From: Lutibacter sp. | GTDB lineage: Bacteria > Bacteroidota > Bacteroidia > Flavobacteriales > Flavobacteriaceae | Reading direction: 5' to 3' | DNA: 46,483 bases | Assembly: GCA_028696945.1 (NCBI GenBank) | Contig: JAQVGD010000005.1 | Coordinates: 1-46,483, forward strand | In this document: piece after piece, positions 1 to 9,142 of the stretch | Layout: each line of letters begins with the position of its first letter | Position numbering within the stretch: the stretch's first letter is position 1 | Program-made: the position numbers and the translations under genes | Notes under the pieces: generated by a model | Told to the model about the DNA's origin: nothing | The model's database searches: none | What the model saw: only the letters and a program-made list of their open reading frames with translations

Positions 1-19
1 TATAAATTAATTTTTTCAT
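1..19 (-). CDS. start of a gene truncated by the left window edge
   Basis: An ATG on the minus strand at 19-17 is followed by codons reading M-K-K-L-I-Y, which looks like the start of a signal peptide, and then the window ends. It lies 22 bp after the stop of the SusE-like gene on the same strand, so it would be the fourth gene of the leftward susCDE arm. In related loci that slot often holds another glycan-binding lipoprotein or a secreted alpha-amylase. Only six codons are visible, so no function can be assigned. Confidence 0.5.
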
Positions 20-41
20 ATTATATGTTTTATTTTAAATA

Positions 42-1211
42 TTAAATACCAGTAATAACAGCATCACCTTTAAATCCAATTTTAAGTGTAATTGTTGTAC
101 TTCCAGCACTAACGACAAAGTTTCCATCACCATCATCCCAGGCGTTTAAATTTGTTCCAACATTAAATTTCCAGTCTTCTCCTGCACCAAAAACTGCGTT
201 GGATAACGATTTGGAACGGAATTTAACTTCACCATCGGTTAAGTTTAAAGTAATTTCCCAAGTATTTGTGTTAAAATCGTATGTCATAGGCGTTTCTCCA
301 TCCCAAGAATCAGGTGTGGCGTTACCAATAACTCCCCATTGCATTTTAATCAATTCGTAAGTTAGATTATCAATATCAACTTTTATATAATATTGTCCTT
401 CCTCAGGAATTTCAATATTTCCACTATCACCACTATTGATTAAATTACCATCCTGCGCACCATCAATAACACCATAGTTGCCCACTATATTATCCCAAAC
501 TGCTTGATTTGAAATAAATTTAAAGGCATCACCTTCGGTTGCCTTTAGATAAGCTTCAAAAACTTTTGTAGTTCCATCACCAATGTATCTCATTTCCAAA
601 CCTTGCTCTGGATTCCAATTACTTTTGCCATAATAGGATTGAACTGAACCTGTAATAAATAATTGTGGTTCAATAACAACTATTTTTTCATAAGCATTTA
701 CATTGATTGTGATTGGCTCTGAAAAACTTTTATCTTTAGAAACATCGGCCATGCTTACAACTCTTATATCAAACTCAGTAGCAGTTGAAAAATCAACTTT
801 TAATGCAGAACCTGATGTGACAAGTTGTGTATTAATTGCATTTACGGCCATGTTTAAGTCTTTATTGCTAATTTCTTGAGACAATTCGGTAGTTCCTTGG
901 CCACCTAAAGGTACGTAAACACCATTTTTAAAGTTATTTCCTTTTATGTCCATTTCAAGAAGATAAAGGATGGTGCCATTATAACTCCCCTTTACCTTAG
1001 TCCACGTAAAAGTTGTTGCTGTTTCATTTTCGTTTCCATCAACAACATCTGTGGTTTCTGTAATTTCAAAGTCAACCACGTTAGGTGTATTTAACACGGC
1101 AGTTCCTTCGACAGTTTCAGACCGAAAGATATCGATATCTGCATCATCATCCTCGCAAGACCAAATACCTATAGATAAAAGTAATATTAGTATAAATTTT
1201 AATTTTTTCAT
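42..1211 (-). CDS. SusE-like starch/maltodextrin-binding outer-membrane lipoprotein
   Basis: A 389-residue lipoprotein. The signal peptide ends in a lipobox with Cys19 followed by Glu-Asp-Asp-Asp, an acidic stretch of the kind that directs Bacteroidota lipoproteins to the cell surface. An N-terminal SusE-type Ig-like region (about residues 25-180) is followed by two similar modules. These read like SusE/SusF carbohydrate-binding domains: W-rich 'FITGSVQSYYGKSNWNPEQG' near 185 and 'WGVIGNATPDSWDGETPM' near 291. The protein probably helps hold maltodextrin next to the SusCD pair. It follows susD by 16 bp on the same strand, so it is co-transcribed. The family call rests on position, architecture and motifs, and ligand specificity is inferred from the locus. 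Confidence 0.85.
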   Translation of the reverse strand: MKKLKFILILLLSIGIWSCEDDDADIDIFRSETVEGTAVLNTPNVVDFEITETTDVVDGNENETATTFTWTKVKGSYNGTILYLLEMDIKGNNFKNGVYVPLGGQGTTELSQEISNKDLNMAVNAINTQLVTSGSALKVDFSTATEFDIRVVSMADVSKDKSFSEPITINVNAYEKIVVIEPQLFITGSVQSYYGKSNWNPEQGLEMRYIGDGTTKVFEAYLKATEGDAFKFISNQAVWDNIVGNYGVIDGAQDGNLINSGDSGNIEIPEEGQYYIKVDIDNLTYELIKMQWGVIGNATPDSWDGETPMTYDFNTNTWEITLNLTDGEVKFRSKSLSNAVFGAGEDWKFNVGTNLNAWDDGDGNFVVSAGSTTITLKIGFKGDAVITGI

Positions 1212-1227
1212 TTTAATATGGTTTTAA

Positions 1228-2739
1228 TTAGTATCCTGGGTTTTGAGGCAATAAATTCCCATTTGAATTGATTGCAAATTGCGGTACGGGGAAAATATTT
1301 CGTGTGTTTGCAGAAGTATTTTTCTCCCACCAAGATTCATTAAATTTGCCAAATCGAATTAAGTCTTGTCTTCTAGTGCCTTCCCATAATAATTCTCTTC
1401 CTCTTTCATTTAAGATGTCTTGCAACGAGTAGTTTCCTGTAATAGAAACGTTTGCTCTTGATTTAATCTCATTTACCAACGCATCTCCAGCTCCGCTTCC
1501 ATTTAAACGAACTTGGGCTTCGGCCTTCATTAATAAAATGTCTGCCAATCTAAAAAGTGCAAAATCATTGCTTAAATTTCCTTTTGCCCCTTCTTTAATT
1601 TCCCATTTGGCTACACGAACACCAGAGTTACGAATTTGATTTAGGCTATATGTATTAGCGTCCATTAGCAAAGCAGGAATATTAGGAGTTAAAATTAAAT
1701 TTACGCCAGCAACGTCATCAATAATTTCACTGCCATCTTTTGCATATTGTTGTCCAACTAAAAGTCCTTTGGCTCTTAAATCTGAACTCGCAAATAAATT
1801 ATACGTACTTTCTAATATAGCAAAACCATTCCAAGGTTGAACACTCATCTTAAATGTTTGTTGCGATAAATAATGCAAAGTTCTCATGTGAATATTAAAT
1901 CCAGTAAATTTATCTTCATCATAAGCAATTGTATAGATGTTTTCTTTTGAAGCCCCATTATCTGTTAAAAAAGGAGTTAATGGATTTCCTTCTAAAGAGT
2001 AACCTAAATTAATTACATTGTTACAAGCATCTATGGCTTCTGTCCACATTGGTGTTCCTGTATAAACTTCAGCATTTAAATATAATTTAGCCAATAAAGC
2101 ATAAGCAGTACCTTTGTTTATTGAACTAGATGCCACTCCTGGAGTTGGAGTTGATAATTTATCAACATTATCCAAGATGTCTTGAACAATTGTTTGAAAA
2201 ACTTCTGCTCTAGGTGTTCTATGTGGAAATTCTTCTGCATTGGTAAAAGTTCTTGGAAAGGGAACATCACCATAATTATCAATAGCCAAGTAGTAATAAT
2301 AGGCTCTTGAAACAATTGTTTGCGCTAATACTTCAGCAACTTCAGGGTCTTCTGTATTTACTTCCAGTATTTCAATTGCACTATTTGCTTTTGGTATGGC
2401 ATCATAAATCAATCCCCACAGTTGATTAATGGCTTCAGTAGTATTTCCCCAAGTGTGTTGATGTAATACACGCCATTTACCACCATCATCCCAGTCAGCT
2501 CCTCTAGTTGGTGCTACAGCTTCATCACTTGTAACTTCTTGAAGGAACCACCAACCACCGCCATCCAACATGCTTTGGGTCTTAGCAAAAACCGGATCAG
2601 CAATTCGAATAGCTTGTTCAGAATTTTCAGGATAGGAATCTCCTGGAATAAAATCTGAAACATCACTCTCTAAGTCTGTGCAATTGTATAGCGTGATACT
2701 TGCTATAAGTACGATTGCAATTTTATATATGTATTTCAT
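1228..2739 (-). CDS. susD: SusD-family glycan-binding lipoprotein (RagB/SusD)
   Basis: A 503-residue lipoprotein with lipobox Cys20 followed by TDLESD. It is the lid component that sits on the SusC channel at the cell surface and captures oligosaccharide. Family hallmarks are visible. The N-terminal helical TPR-like part runs through 'AKANSAIEILE'-type helices near residues 115-150. The C-terminal SusD signature includes 'LADILLMKAEAQVRLN' near 400 and 'ERGRELLWEGTRRQDLIRFG' near 445, and the protein ends with the 'NGNLLPQNPGY' tail typical of the family. It lies 11 bp after susC and 16 bp before the SusE-like gene, in one leftward operon. Maltodextrin is the likely ligand because the divergent operon encodes alpha-glucan enzymes. 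Confidence 0.95.
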   Translation of the reverse strand: MKYIYKIAIVLIASITLYNCTDLESDVSDFIPGDSYPENSEQAIRIADPVFAKTQSMLDGGGWWFLQEVTSDEAVAPTRGADWDDGGKWRVLHQHTWGNTTEAINQLWGLIYDAIPKANSAIEILEVNTEDPEVAEVLAQTIVSRAYYYYLAIDNYGDVPFPRTFTNAEEFPHRTPRAEVFQTIVQDILDNVDKLSTPTPGVASSSINKGTAYALLAKLYLNAEVYTGTPMWTEAIDACNNVINLGYSLEGNPLTPFLTDNGASKENIYTIAYDEDKFTGFNIHMRTLHYLSQQTFKMSVQPWNGFAILESTYNLFASSDLRAKGLLVGQQYAKDGSEIIDDVAGVNLILTPNIPALLMDANTYSLNQIRNSGVRVAKWEIKEGAKGNLSNDFALFRLADILLMKAEAQVRLNGSGAGDALVNEIKSRANVSITGNYSLQDILNERGRELLWEGTRRQDLIRFGKFNESWWEKNTSANTRNIFPVPQFAINSNGNLLPQNPGY

Positions 2740-2750
2740 TTTTTTATATG

Positions 2751-5744
2751 TTATAATTCAACGTTTATACCGAATGTGATTGTACGGGTTTTAGGATAAA
2801 TATTATATTGGTCTATCCCAAAATAAATTTCTCCTTTATCATTATCCCCTCCACTGAAGTTAACCTCAGGGTCAATTCCATCATAATTTGTTAGGGTAAA
2901 TACATTATTTATTGAGGTATAAATCCTTAAATTTGATATACCTTTAATAGTATTTTTAGGTAAAGTATATCCTAAGTTAATATTATCTAATTTAAGGTAA
3001 CTTCCATCTTCAATATAATAACTTAATGATTGGTATGCACCACCCACATAACCATCTAAAGCAAGTGCTTCGTCAAGTACATTTCTTTGGGTAATATAAT
3101 CTGGATTTCCAAATACTTGTTTGGTGGCATTGTAAATATCATGCCCAACAACCGCTCTAAAAGATGCGCTTAAATCCCAATTTTTATAGCTAAAGCTATT
3201 GCTCCATCCCATTTCAAAATCAGGTAAGGCATTCCCGATAGGTTTTTTATGCTCATCAGATTGGGAAACGTCATCTAAATAGTGAATTTCATTATCATTT
3301 CCTTTAACCAACCATTTTCCGTCTTCACTAACACCGGCATATTCAAATCCAAAGAAGGTTCCTAAATCATGGTTAGGGAGCATTCGTTGCGTAGCCACAC
3401 CAACAATACCCGGTGCAGAGATATAACCTACATCCCTAAAGTCTAAAGAGTATTTACCGCCATCAAGAGACACCACTTCCATTTTATTTGTAGAGAAAGT
3501 AAATGTTGTATTCCATTTAAAATTTTCGGTATTAAAAACTTTACCAATTAAAGTTGCTTCAAAACCTGAGTTTTTCATTTCACCGCCATTATAGAATACA
3601 GTTCCAGCATAATTTGTTTCTGTAGGAACATCATATACGGATAGCATATCTGTAATTTTTTTAGAGTAATATTCTACAGAACCAGAAATACGATTGTTAA
3701 AAAAACCGAAATCTATACCTACATTTATTTCTTCATTTTCATCCCATTTTAAATCGGGGTTGCCATTGTTGTAATAATCTAGATTTACAGTAGGATCTCC
3801 AGTTTCTGGGTCTATAGATGTGCCAGATGGACCTACCCTTAGATAAGATAGATAACTATCAATGTTACTGTTACCTGAAATACCCCAACTAACTCTTAAT
3901 TTTAATAAATTAATAAAATTAGCGTTGTCTTCAATAAAATTTTCGTTTGCCATATTCCAAGCTACTTGAACTGAAGGAAACCAACCCCATTGATTATTAT
4001 CACCAAATACGGATGATCCATCTCTACGAATCATTGCTGCTAAGTAATATTTTGAGTCATAATCATACATTGCACGTCCAAAAACGCCAATGTCAGTTCT
4101 TTCTCCTTTATATGATTCAATATCTCCCAATTGAACATCTTCAAAATTTTGAAGATTGTCTGCTCCAAGTGAGTTAGATACTGGCTCTCTTCCTTGTGAA
4201 AGAAATCCATCCCAATCTTGTTTTCTATAAGAATAACCCGCTAAAGTTGTTAAATTATGAACGTCATTAAAAGTTTTCTTATAAGTTAACGTTCCTTCAA
4301 GCATCGCTTGAGCCCAATTGTCATAAGCTCTTTTACCATACCCTGTTCTTATTAGCGTATTTTGTGATCCAATAGTGTTACTGTATTTTGGTTCAAAATA
4401 AGTTGATTCACTGTCATTTCTTAGGTAGCTTAAGTTTAAGTTTCCTACTAAACCCTCAATTATGGTATAATCAAGACCTAAGTTACCTGTATATTTTTTA
4501 GCATCTCTTTCATTTTGAATTTGATCTAAAATGGCTACAGGATTGTAATAATTAAATACTCTAGAAGTTTCAAAATAACTGCCATCTGAATTATAAATAG
4601 GGTCGGTCGGCAATCTTTGATAAGATTGGAATAATACATCAGTATTTCCATTTCCTCCATAATTAACATACTCGTTGCTTTCAATGGAAGCAGACATCCC
4701 CATGGTAATTTTTAATTTATCATCAAATGATTTTTGGGTTAAATCAAGCCTTCCTGTGGTTCTATTTTTATCAGATCCTACAATTACGCCTTCAAAATCA
4801 GTATTTGTGATGGAAGCTCTATAGGTATTGGTTTCAGAACCTCCAGAAATTGCAAGGTTGTTGTTTATGGTAATACCTGACCGATATACTTCATCTTGCC
4901 AATCTACAGATCCACCAGCATCAGAGAAATCACCATATTTATCTTGATTTGCTGCAATATAACTTCTATAACTTTTAGCAGACTGAAGTCCTAATTTTTT
5001 ATAAACATCATCCACGGCGATATAAGTATTGTACTCAATTTTTGCAACACCAGCCTTACCGGTTTTTGTTGTGACAAAAATAACCCCATTTGCACCATCT
5101 GCACCATATATCGCAGTCGAGGCGGCGTCTTTTAAAATATCATACGATATGATGTCTTCTGGCGCAATAGTAGTAATATCTACTCCTCTAACACCATTAA
5201 CAACATATAGAGGATTTCCACCAGCGGCAAATCCTGCAGCACCTCTAATCCTCACATCAAATCCTGCATTTGGGTCACCACCTTGTTTGGTTACACTCAC
5301 ACCAGCAGCTTTTCCTTGAATTGCTTGTATTGGGTCAACTAAAGTACCTTGATTTAAATCATTGGCCGAAACCTTTACCGTAGCTCCTGTTTTATCTTTC
5401 TTTTCAACAGTACCATAACCAATAATTACAACTTCTTCTAGTGATTCTGTGTTTTCAATCAAAACAACATCTATGGTAGTCTTGCTTCCTACAGTAATAG
5501 ATTGGGTATTGAACCCAACATAAGAGAATACCAAAATATCTTCTGGCTTAACATTTTCTAAGGTATAGTTTCCGTCAAAATCTGTTGCGGCACCTACCGT
5601 AGTTCCTTTAATAATAACGCCTACTCCAGGTAGTGGTGTTCCACCTGCTGCTTCCGTAACTTTTCCTTTAACGGTTTGCTGGGCAAACATAACTAAAGGT
5701 AAAATAAGCATGACATTAAACAAAAAAATTTTAAAATTTTTCAT
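2751..5744 (-). CDS. susC: SusC-family TonB-dependent maltodextrin transporter
   Basis: A 997-residue outer-membrane beta-barrel receptor that imports glycans with TonB/ExbBD energy. A cleavable signal peptide ends at about residue 21 ('VMFAQQ'). It is followed by a carboxypeptidase-D regulatory-like domain (about 24-95, 'GKVTEAAGGTPLPGVGV'). A TonB-box-like 'EEVVIIGYGT' lies near 103, and the plug domain runs to about 230, with the SusC-type 'PLYVVNGVRG' and 'ILKDAASTAIYGADGANGVI'. The rest is a barrel ending in the C-terminal 'TITFGINVEL'. Length is normal for the family. This is the first gene of the leftward operon. Its upstream region carries two LacI-like operators, so induction by maltodextrin through the divergent LacI regulator is likely. 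Confidence 0.95.
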   Translation of the reverse strand: MKNFKIFLFNVMLILPLVMFAQQTVKGKVTEAAGGTPLPGVGVIIKGTTVGAATDFDGNYTLENVKPEDILVFSYVGFNTQSITVGSKTTIDVVLIENTESLEEVVIIGYGTVEKKDKTGATVKVSANDLNQGTLVDPIQAIQGKAAGVSVTKQGGDPNAGFDVRIRGAAGFAAGGNPLYVVNGVRGVDITTIAPEDIISYDILKDAASTAIYGADGANGVIFVTTKTGKAGVAKIEYNTYIAVDDVYKKLGLQSAKSYRSYIAANQDKYGDFSDAGGSVDWQDEVYRSGITINNNLAISGGSETNTYRASITNTDFEGVIVGSDKNRTTGRLDLTQKSFDDKLKITMGMSASIESNEYVNYGGNGNTDVLFQSYQRLPTDPIYNSDGSYFETSRVFNYYNPVAILDQIQNERDAKKYTGNLGLDYTIIEGLVGNLNLSYLRNDSESTYFEPKYSNTIGSQNTLIRTGYGKRAYDNWAQAMLEGTLTYKKTFNDVHNLTTLAGYSYRKQDWDGFLSQGREPVSNSLGADNLQNFEDVQLGDIESYKGERTDIGVFGRAMYDYDSKYYLAAMIRRDGSSVFGDNNQWGWFPSVQVAWNMANENFIEDNANFINLLKLRVSWGISGNSNIDSYLSYLRVGPSGTSIDPETGDPTVNLDYYNNGNPDLKWDENEEINVGIDFGFFNNRISGSVEYYSKKITDMLSVYDVPTETNYAGTVFYNGGEMKNSGFEATLIGKVFNTENFKWNTTFTFSTNKMEVVSLDGGKYSLDFRDVGYISAPGIVGVATQRMLPNHDLGTFFGFEYAGVSEDGKWLVKGNDNEIHYLDDVSQSDEHKKPIGNALPDFEMGWSNSFSYKNWDLSASFRAVVGHDIYNATKQVFGNPDYITQRNVLDEALALDGYVGGAYQSLSYYIEDGSYLKLDNINLGYTLPKNTIKGISNLRIYTSINNVFTLTNYDGIDPEVNFSGGDNDKGEIYFGIDQYNIYPKTRTITFGINVEL

Positions 5745-5839
5745 CTATTTTAAGTTAATTAATAATTAAGTTTATTTTAAATTCTTGTACTATTTATTAC
5801 ATTTCACTTTGTGAAGTTAAGCAGTTAACATTTATTTAA

Positions 5840-5872
5840 CAATGATAATAGTTAGTTTTAAAGTTTCGCAAA
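5840..5872 (-). promoter_or_regulatory. candidate susC promoter
   Basis: Read on the minus strand, 5847-5840 is TATCATTG, one mismatch from the Bacteroidota -7 consensus TAnnTTTG. A TTTG that could act as the -33 element lies at 5872-5869, with a 21-bp spacer. The -33 element falls inside the first LacI-like operator, so operator occupancy would compete with or modulate polymerase. The leader would be about 90 nt. This is an assignment by consensus only. Confidence 0.35.
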
Positions 5873-5880
5873 CGTTTTCG
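5867..5880. promoter_or_regulatory. LacI-family operator-like dyad, site 1
   Basis: CGCAAACGTTTTCG is an imperfect palindrome around a central CG. The half sites GCAAAC and GAAAAC match at five of six positions, the usual form of LacI-family operators. It lies about 130 bp before susC and overlaps the putative -33 box. Its centre is exactly 30 bp from site 2. Confidence 0.6.
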
Positions 5881-5897
5881 TGTTTGTAACTTTTTAC

Positions 5898-5909
5898 GCA
5901 AACGTTGGA
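5898..5909. promoter_or_regulatory. LacI-family operator-like dyad, site 2
   Basis: GCAAACGTTGGA repeats the left half of site 1 (GCAAACGTT) in the same orientation, three helical turns further from susC. That phasing would place two regulator dimers on the same face of the helix. It lies between susC and the divergent lacI gene, so it may serve both. Confidence 0.5.
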
Positions 5910-6193
5910 GTTTGGTAGTTTCTTTTTTAATTTTTTTGAAAAATTTTACAAATAAGCTAATTTTCTGAGTTTTTCTGAGTTTTTAATGGAGTTTTATTTA
6001 ATTGTTCTACTTAAAATTACTTCATTTTTAACTATAAAGTTTATATTTGCGAAGAAGAGCACTTTTAATTTTTTTTATAGAGATTAAAGATAAAATATAC
6101 TTAAAATATTAGTATATATAAATAAAATTAAGCATTTTTTAACGTATAACCTATTAATAGCTTTAGTTTTTCAACTTTTTTCAACTTTCAGCG

Positions 6194-6466
6194 AGATTAA
6201 ACAGATGAAACGAGCATTTCAAATTTTGACACACAAAGAAATGATTAATGGCGAACAGCATCTGTACCAATAAAAAACAAAGATTAAACAGATGAATCGA
6301 GCATTTCAAATTTTGACATATAAAAGAATGATTAATGGCGAACAGCATCTGTACCAATAAAAAACAAAGATTAAACAGATGAAACGAGCCAGAACAAATT
6401 TTGATACACAGCAGAATGATTCATGGCGAACTGCATCTGTACCAATAAAAAATAAAGATTAAACAG
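6194..6466 (+). repeat. tandem repeat array A (three 87-88 bp units) ending at the lacI start codon
   Basis: Three head-to-tail units are present. Each has the order AGATTAAACAG-ATGAA, a variable middle, AATGGCGAAC(A/T)GCATCTGTACC, then an A-rich tract. The ATG of each unit lies at 6205, 6292 and 6379, and the fourth ATG, at 6467, is the start codon of lacI. Spacings are 87, 87 and 88 bp. CATCTGT at 6434-6440 can pair with ACAGATG at 6463-6469, which contains the lacI start codon. The same unit recurs before two other genes of this locus and, in decayed form, before the DUF502 gene. Confidence 0.9.
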
Positions 6467-7489
6467 ATGAAATCAAGAATTACCCTTAAAAAGATTGCAA
6501 GAGAATTTGGCGTATCAATTTCTACGGTTTCAAAAGCGCTGAAAGACAGCCATGAAATTAGTGAGGAAACAAAGGGGAAAATTAAAGCCTTTGCCGATTA
6601 TTATAACTACAAGCCAAACAATCTGGCTTTGCAGCTTCGCAACCAAAAAACATCTGTTATTGGTGTTATTATCCCCGAAATTGTACATCATTTTTTTTCA
6701 ACGGTAATCAATGGCATTGAAAAATACGCTACAGAAAAAGGATACAACGTTATGATATGCCTTTCTAATGAATCTTACGAAAAAGAGGTTTCAAACATGA
6801 GCGTGTTGACCAATGGAAGCGTGGATGGATTGATTGTATCAATAGCTAGAGAAACCCAGCAAAATCAAGACTTCAAACATTTTGAAGCCATAATTAAGGA
6901 CGATTTTCCGCTGGTGCTATTCGACAGAATTAACGATGACATTGAATGTGATAAAGTGATTATTGATGATGTTGGCGGTGCTTTTAAAGCCACAAATCAT
7001 TTGATTGAAATAGGTTCAAAACGAATTGCATTGTTAACAACCCAAGATTTTATTACGGTTGGATCATTGAGAAAAAAAGGGTATATAAAGTCATTAAATA
7101 AAAATAAAATTTCTGTTGATGAAAGCCTAATTTATAAAATTGATGACAATTTGGATTTGTATGAACAAATAAAGGAAGTGTTTAAAGCTAAAAACCTGCC
7201 TGATGCCATTTTAGCGGTAAATGAAATATATGCGGCAATTGCTTTAAAAATTGCCAAGGAAAATGGTTTAAAAATACCCGAAGACATTGCCATTATTGGT
7301 TTTACCAGCGGTTTAATATCTGAATATACCGATCCACCATTAACTTGTATTGAACAACACGGATTTTTAATGGGCAAACAGGTTGCCGAATTATTAATTA
7401 ACAGAATTGAACATAAAGGTTCTGGAGAATTTCAAAAAACGGTTATTTCACCCGATTTAAAAATTAGGAAATCAACGCTTGATAATTGA
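6467..7489 (+). CDS. LacI/GalR-family transcriptional regulator
   Basis: A 340-residue regulator. The N-terminal helix-turn-helix is clear: residues 5-24 read 'ITLKKIAREFGVSISTVSKA'. It is followed by the hinge 'YKPNNLALQLRNQKTSVIGV', and a periplasmic-binding-protein-like effector domain occupies about 60-335. The start is the ATG that closes repeat array A; the HTH begins four residues later, so no other start fits. It is divergent from susCDE and followed by the sugar permease operon, and it probably controls both arms by binding the GCAAACGTT sites. The inducer is likely maltose or a maltodextrin, which is inferred from the neighbours. Bacteroides uses a different regulator (SusR) for starch, while LacI-type control is usual in flavobacterial alpha-glucan loci. 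Confidence 0.93.
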   Translation: MKSRITLKKIAREFGVSISTVSKALKDSHEISEETKGKIKAFADYYNYKPNNLALQLRNQKTSVIGVIIPEIVHHFFSTVINGIEKYATEKGYNVMICLSNESYEKEVSNMSVLTNGSVDGLIVSIARETQQNQDFKHFEAIIKDDFPLVLFDRINDDIECDKVIIDDVGGAFKATNHLIEIGSKRIALLTTQDFITVGSLRKKGYIKSLNKNKISVDESLIYKIDDNLDLYEQIKEVFKAKNLPDAILAVNEIYAAIALKIAKENGLKIPEDIAIIGFTSGLISEYTDPPLTCIEQHGFLMGKQVAELLINRIEHKGSGEFQKTVISPDLKIRKSTLDN

Positions 7490-7520
7490 CAATTAAAAAA
7501 GTAATAGGCATTAGGCAAAA

Positions 7521-7617
7521 AACTTGAAACTTGAAACTCAAAACTCAAAACCTGAAACTCAAAACTTGAAACTCAAAACTTAAAACTTGAAACCTGAAAC
7601 CTGAAACTCATAACTCC
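7521..7617. repeat. heptanucleotide tandem repeat (about 14 units)
   Basis: AACTTGA, AACTCAA, AACCTGA and AACTTAA follow one another in strict 7-bp phase from 7521 to 7617, just after the lacI stop. Each unit begins AAC. It contains no ORF of note. Similar 7-bp-phased tracts occur at 32152-32214 and 38053-38171. Confidence 0.8.
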
Positions 7618-7626
7618 AACGTTATA
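7615..7626. promoter_or_regulatory. candidate third LacI operator half site
   Basis: TCCAACGTTATA shares TCCAACGTT with the reverse complement of operator site 2 (5898-5909). It lies at the end of the heptamer tract and about 68 bp before the putative -7 box of the permease operon, a plausible place for regulation of the rightward arm. Only one half is well conserved. Confidence 0.35.
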
Positions 7627-7693
7627 GTGCCTAAATGTTAATTTTTTTACTTAAATCTTACTTTAAAATGCCTTCAACTTAAAAATTAATTTA

Positions 7694-7701
7694 TATATTT
7701 G
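7694..7701 (+). promoter_or_regulatory. candidate -7 box of the permease operon
   Basis: TATATTTG matches the Bacteroidota -7 consensus TAnnTTTG exactly. No good TTTG -33 element is visible, which would suit a regulated promoter. Transcription would begin near 7708, giving a leader of about 80 nt before the permease ATG. Confidence 0.5.
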
Positions 7702-7789
7702 ACCCGTACTATTTTTCACACTTCACACAAAAACAATTAATTAAGGCCTATCGGCTATTGATTGTATTATATTTTTTAACAATTACATT

Positions 7790-9142
7790 ATGGAAAAACG
7801 GAAACTAAGTTTCTGGGATATCTGGAACATGAGTTTTGGCTTCCTTGGAATTCAAATGGGTTTTGCACTGCAAAATGCCAATGCCAGCAGAATATTGCAA
7901 AATTTCGGAGCCGATGTCCATGAGTTGTCATGGTTTTGGATTGTTGCACCTTTAACAGGTTTAATTGTTCAACCAATCATTGGTTATTACAGTGACAGAA
8001 CTTGGACCAAACTAGGCCGAAGACGCCCTTATTTTTTAGCGGGTGCATTAATGGCATCTGTCGGTTTGGTTTTAATGCCAAATGCCGATATGTTTATTGC
8101 CGTTATGCCTTCTCTTTGGGTTGGTGCCGGAATGCTGATGATTATGGATGCTTCATTTAACGTGGCCATGGAACCTTTTAGGGCTTTGGTTGCCGACATT
8201 TTGCCTTCTGATCAAAGAACGCTCGGATTTAGTGTACAAACCATATTAATTGGTATTGGCGCAGTAATAGGCTCTTGGTTGCCTTATGTGTTAACAAATT
8301 GGTTTGGTGTTTTAAATGAAGCCGCACCTGGCGAAGTGCCAACAAATTTAATACTATCATTTGTTATTGGTGCTTCAGTTTTAGTCATCAGTATTTTGAT
8401 TACTGTGTTTACTACCAAAGAATATTCGCCAGAAGAAATAGCGCAATTTCCAGAATCAAAGCTCGATGAAACTGGGATTGTAGAAAAATCGAGCTTGCTA
8501 AATATATTTTCCGATTTCAGAAAAATGCCGGCTACTATGAGACAACTAAGCTCAGTTCAGTTTTTCTCTTGGTTTGGTTTATTTGGTATGTGGGTATTTG
8601 CAACACCGGCAATTGCACATCATATTTACGGTTTGTCATTAGATGATACACACAGTCTTGCCTATAACATTGCTGGCGATTGGGTTGGTATTTTATTTGG
8701 CGTTTACAATGCGGTCTCAGCAGTTTTTGCCTTCTTTTTGCCAGCGATTGCCAAAAAAATAGGAAGAAGAAACACGCATGCCTTTTCACTGGTTGTTGGG
8801 GGAATTGGACTTATTTCGGTGTATTTTATGCCAAATGAAAATTGGTTGATTCTTTCTATGCTTGGTGTTGGTGTAGCTTGGGCAAGTATTTTAGCAATGC
8901 CTTATGCTATTCTGGCAGGATCAATTCCTCCTAAAAAAATGGGCGTTTATATGGGGATTTTTAATTTTTTTATTGTAATTCCTCAAATTATAAATGCTTT
9001 AATAGGCGGACCGATGGTAAAATATTTTTATGGCGGTGATGCTATTTATGCCTTGGTTGTTAGCGGAATTTCATTTTTAATTGCTGCTGCATTGGTATCA
9101 AGAGTTAAAGATGTTGATGATGTTGTATTGATAAAAAATTAG
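7790..9142 (+). CDS. MFS maltose/maltodextrin permease (SLC45/GPH-like)
   Basis: A 450-residue inner-membrane transporter with about 12 hydrophobic segments. The loop between TM2 and TM3 contains the major-facilitator motif 'YSDRTWTKLGRRRPYFLAGA' (about residues 66-85). The C-terminal half repeats a degenerate version, 'AKKIGRRNTHAF' near 322. This architecture fits the sugar:cation symporters that flavobacterial maltose loci use to move periplasmic maltose into the cytoplasm. The next genes encode maltose phosphorylase and beta-phosphoglucomutase, so intact maltose is probably the substrate. The stop codon TAG is followed directly by the ATG of the first unit of repeat array B. Confidence 0.88.
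   Translation: MEKRKLSFWDIWNMSFGFLGIQMGFALQNANASRILQNFGADVHELSWFWIVAPLTGLIVQPIIGYYSDRTWTKLGRRRPYFLAGALMASVGLVLMPNADMFIAVMPSLWVGAGMLMIMDASFNVAMEPFRALVADILPSDQRTLGFSVQTILIGIGAVIGSWLPYVLTNWFGVLNEAAPGEVPTNLILSFVIGASVLVISILITVFTTKEYSPEEIAQFPESKLDETGIVEKSSLLNIFSDFRKMPATMRQLSSVQFFSWFGLFGMWVFATPAIAHHIYGLSLDDTHSLAYNIAGDWVGILFGVYNAVSAVFAFFLPAIAKKIGRRNTHAFSLVVGGIGLISVYFMPNENWLILSMLGVGVAWASILAMPYAILAGSIPPKKMGVYMGIFNFFIVIPQIINALIGGPMVKYFYGGDAIYALVVSGISFLIAAALVSRVKDVDDVVLIKN

Noticed and set aside
5029-5319. Plus-strand ORF opposite susC
   Set aside because: It is an antisense shadow of the susC plug domain with proline- and alanine-rich composition and no start signals.
6205-6466. Small ORFs inside repeat units as real peptides
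   Set aside because: The frame changes between units (some stop after 14 codons, some run to 22 or 27), so a conserved peptide is unlikely; they are mentioned only as part of the repeat description.
6194-6466. CRISPR array
   Set aside because: Units are contiguous 87-88 bp near-copies with no spacers of unique sequence, and no cas gene is present.
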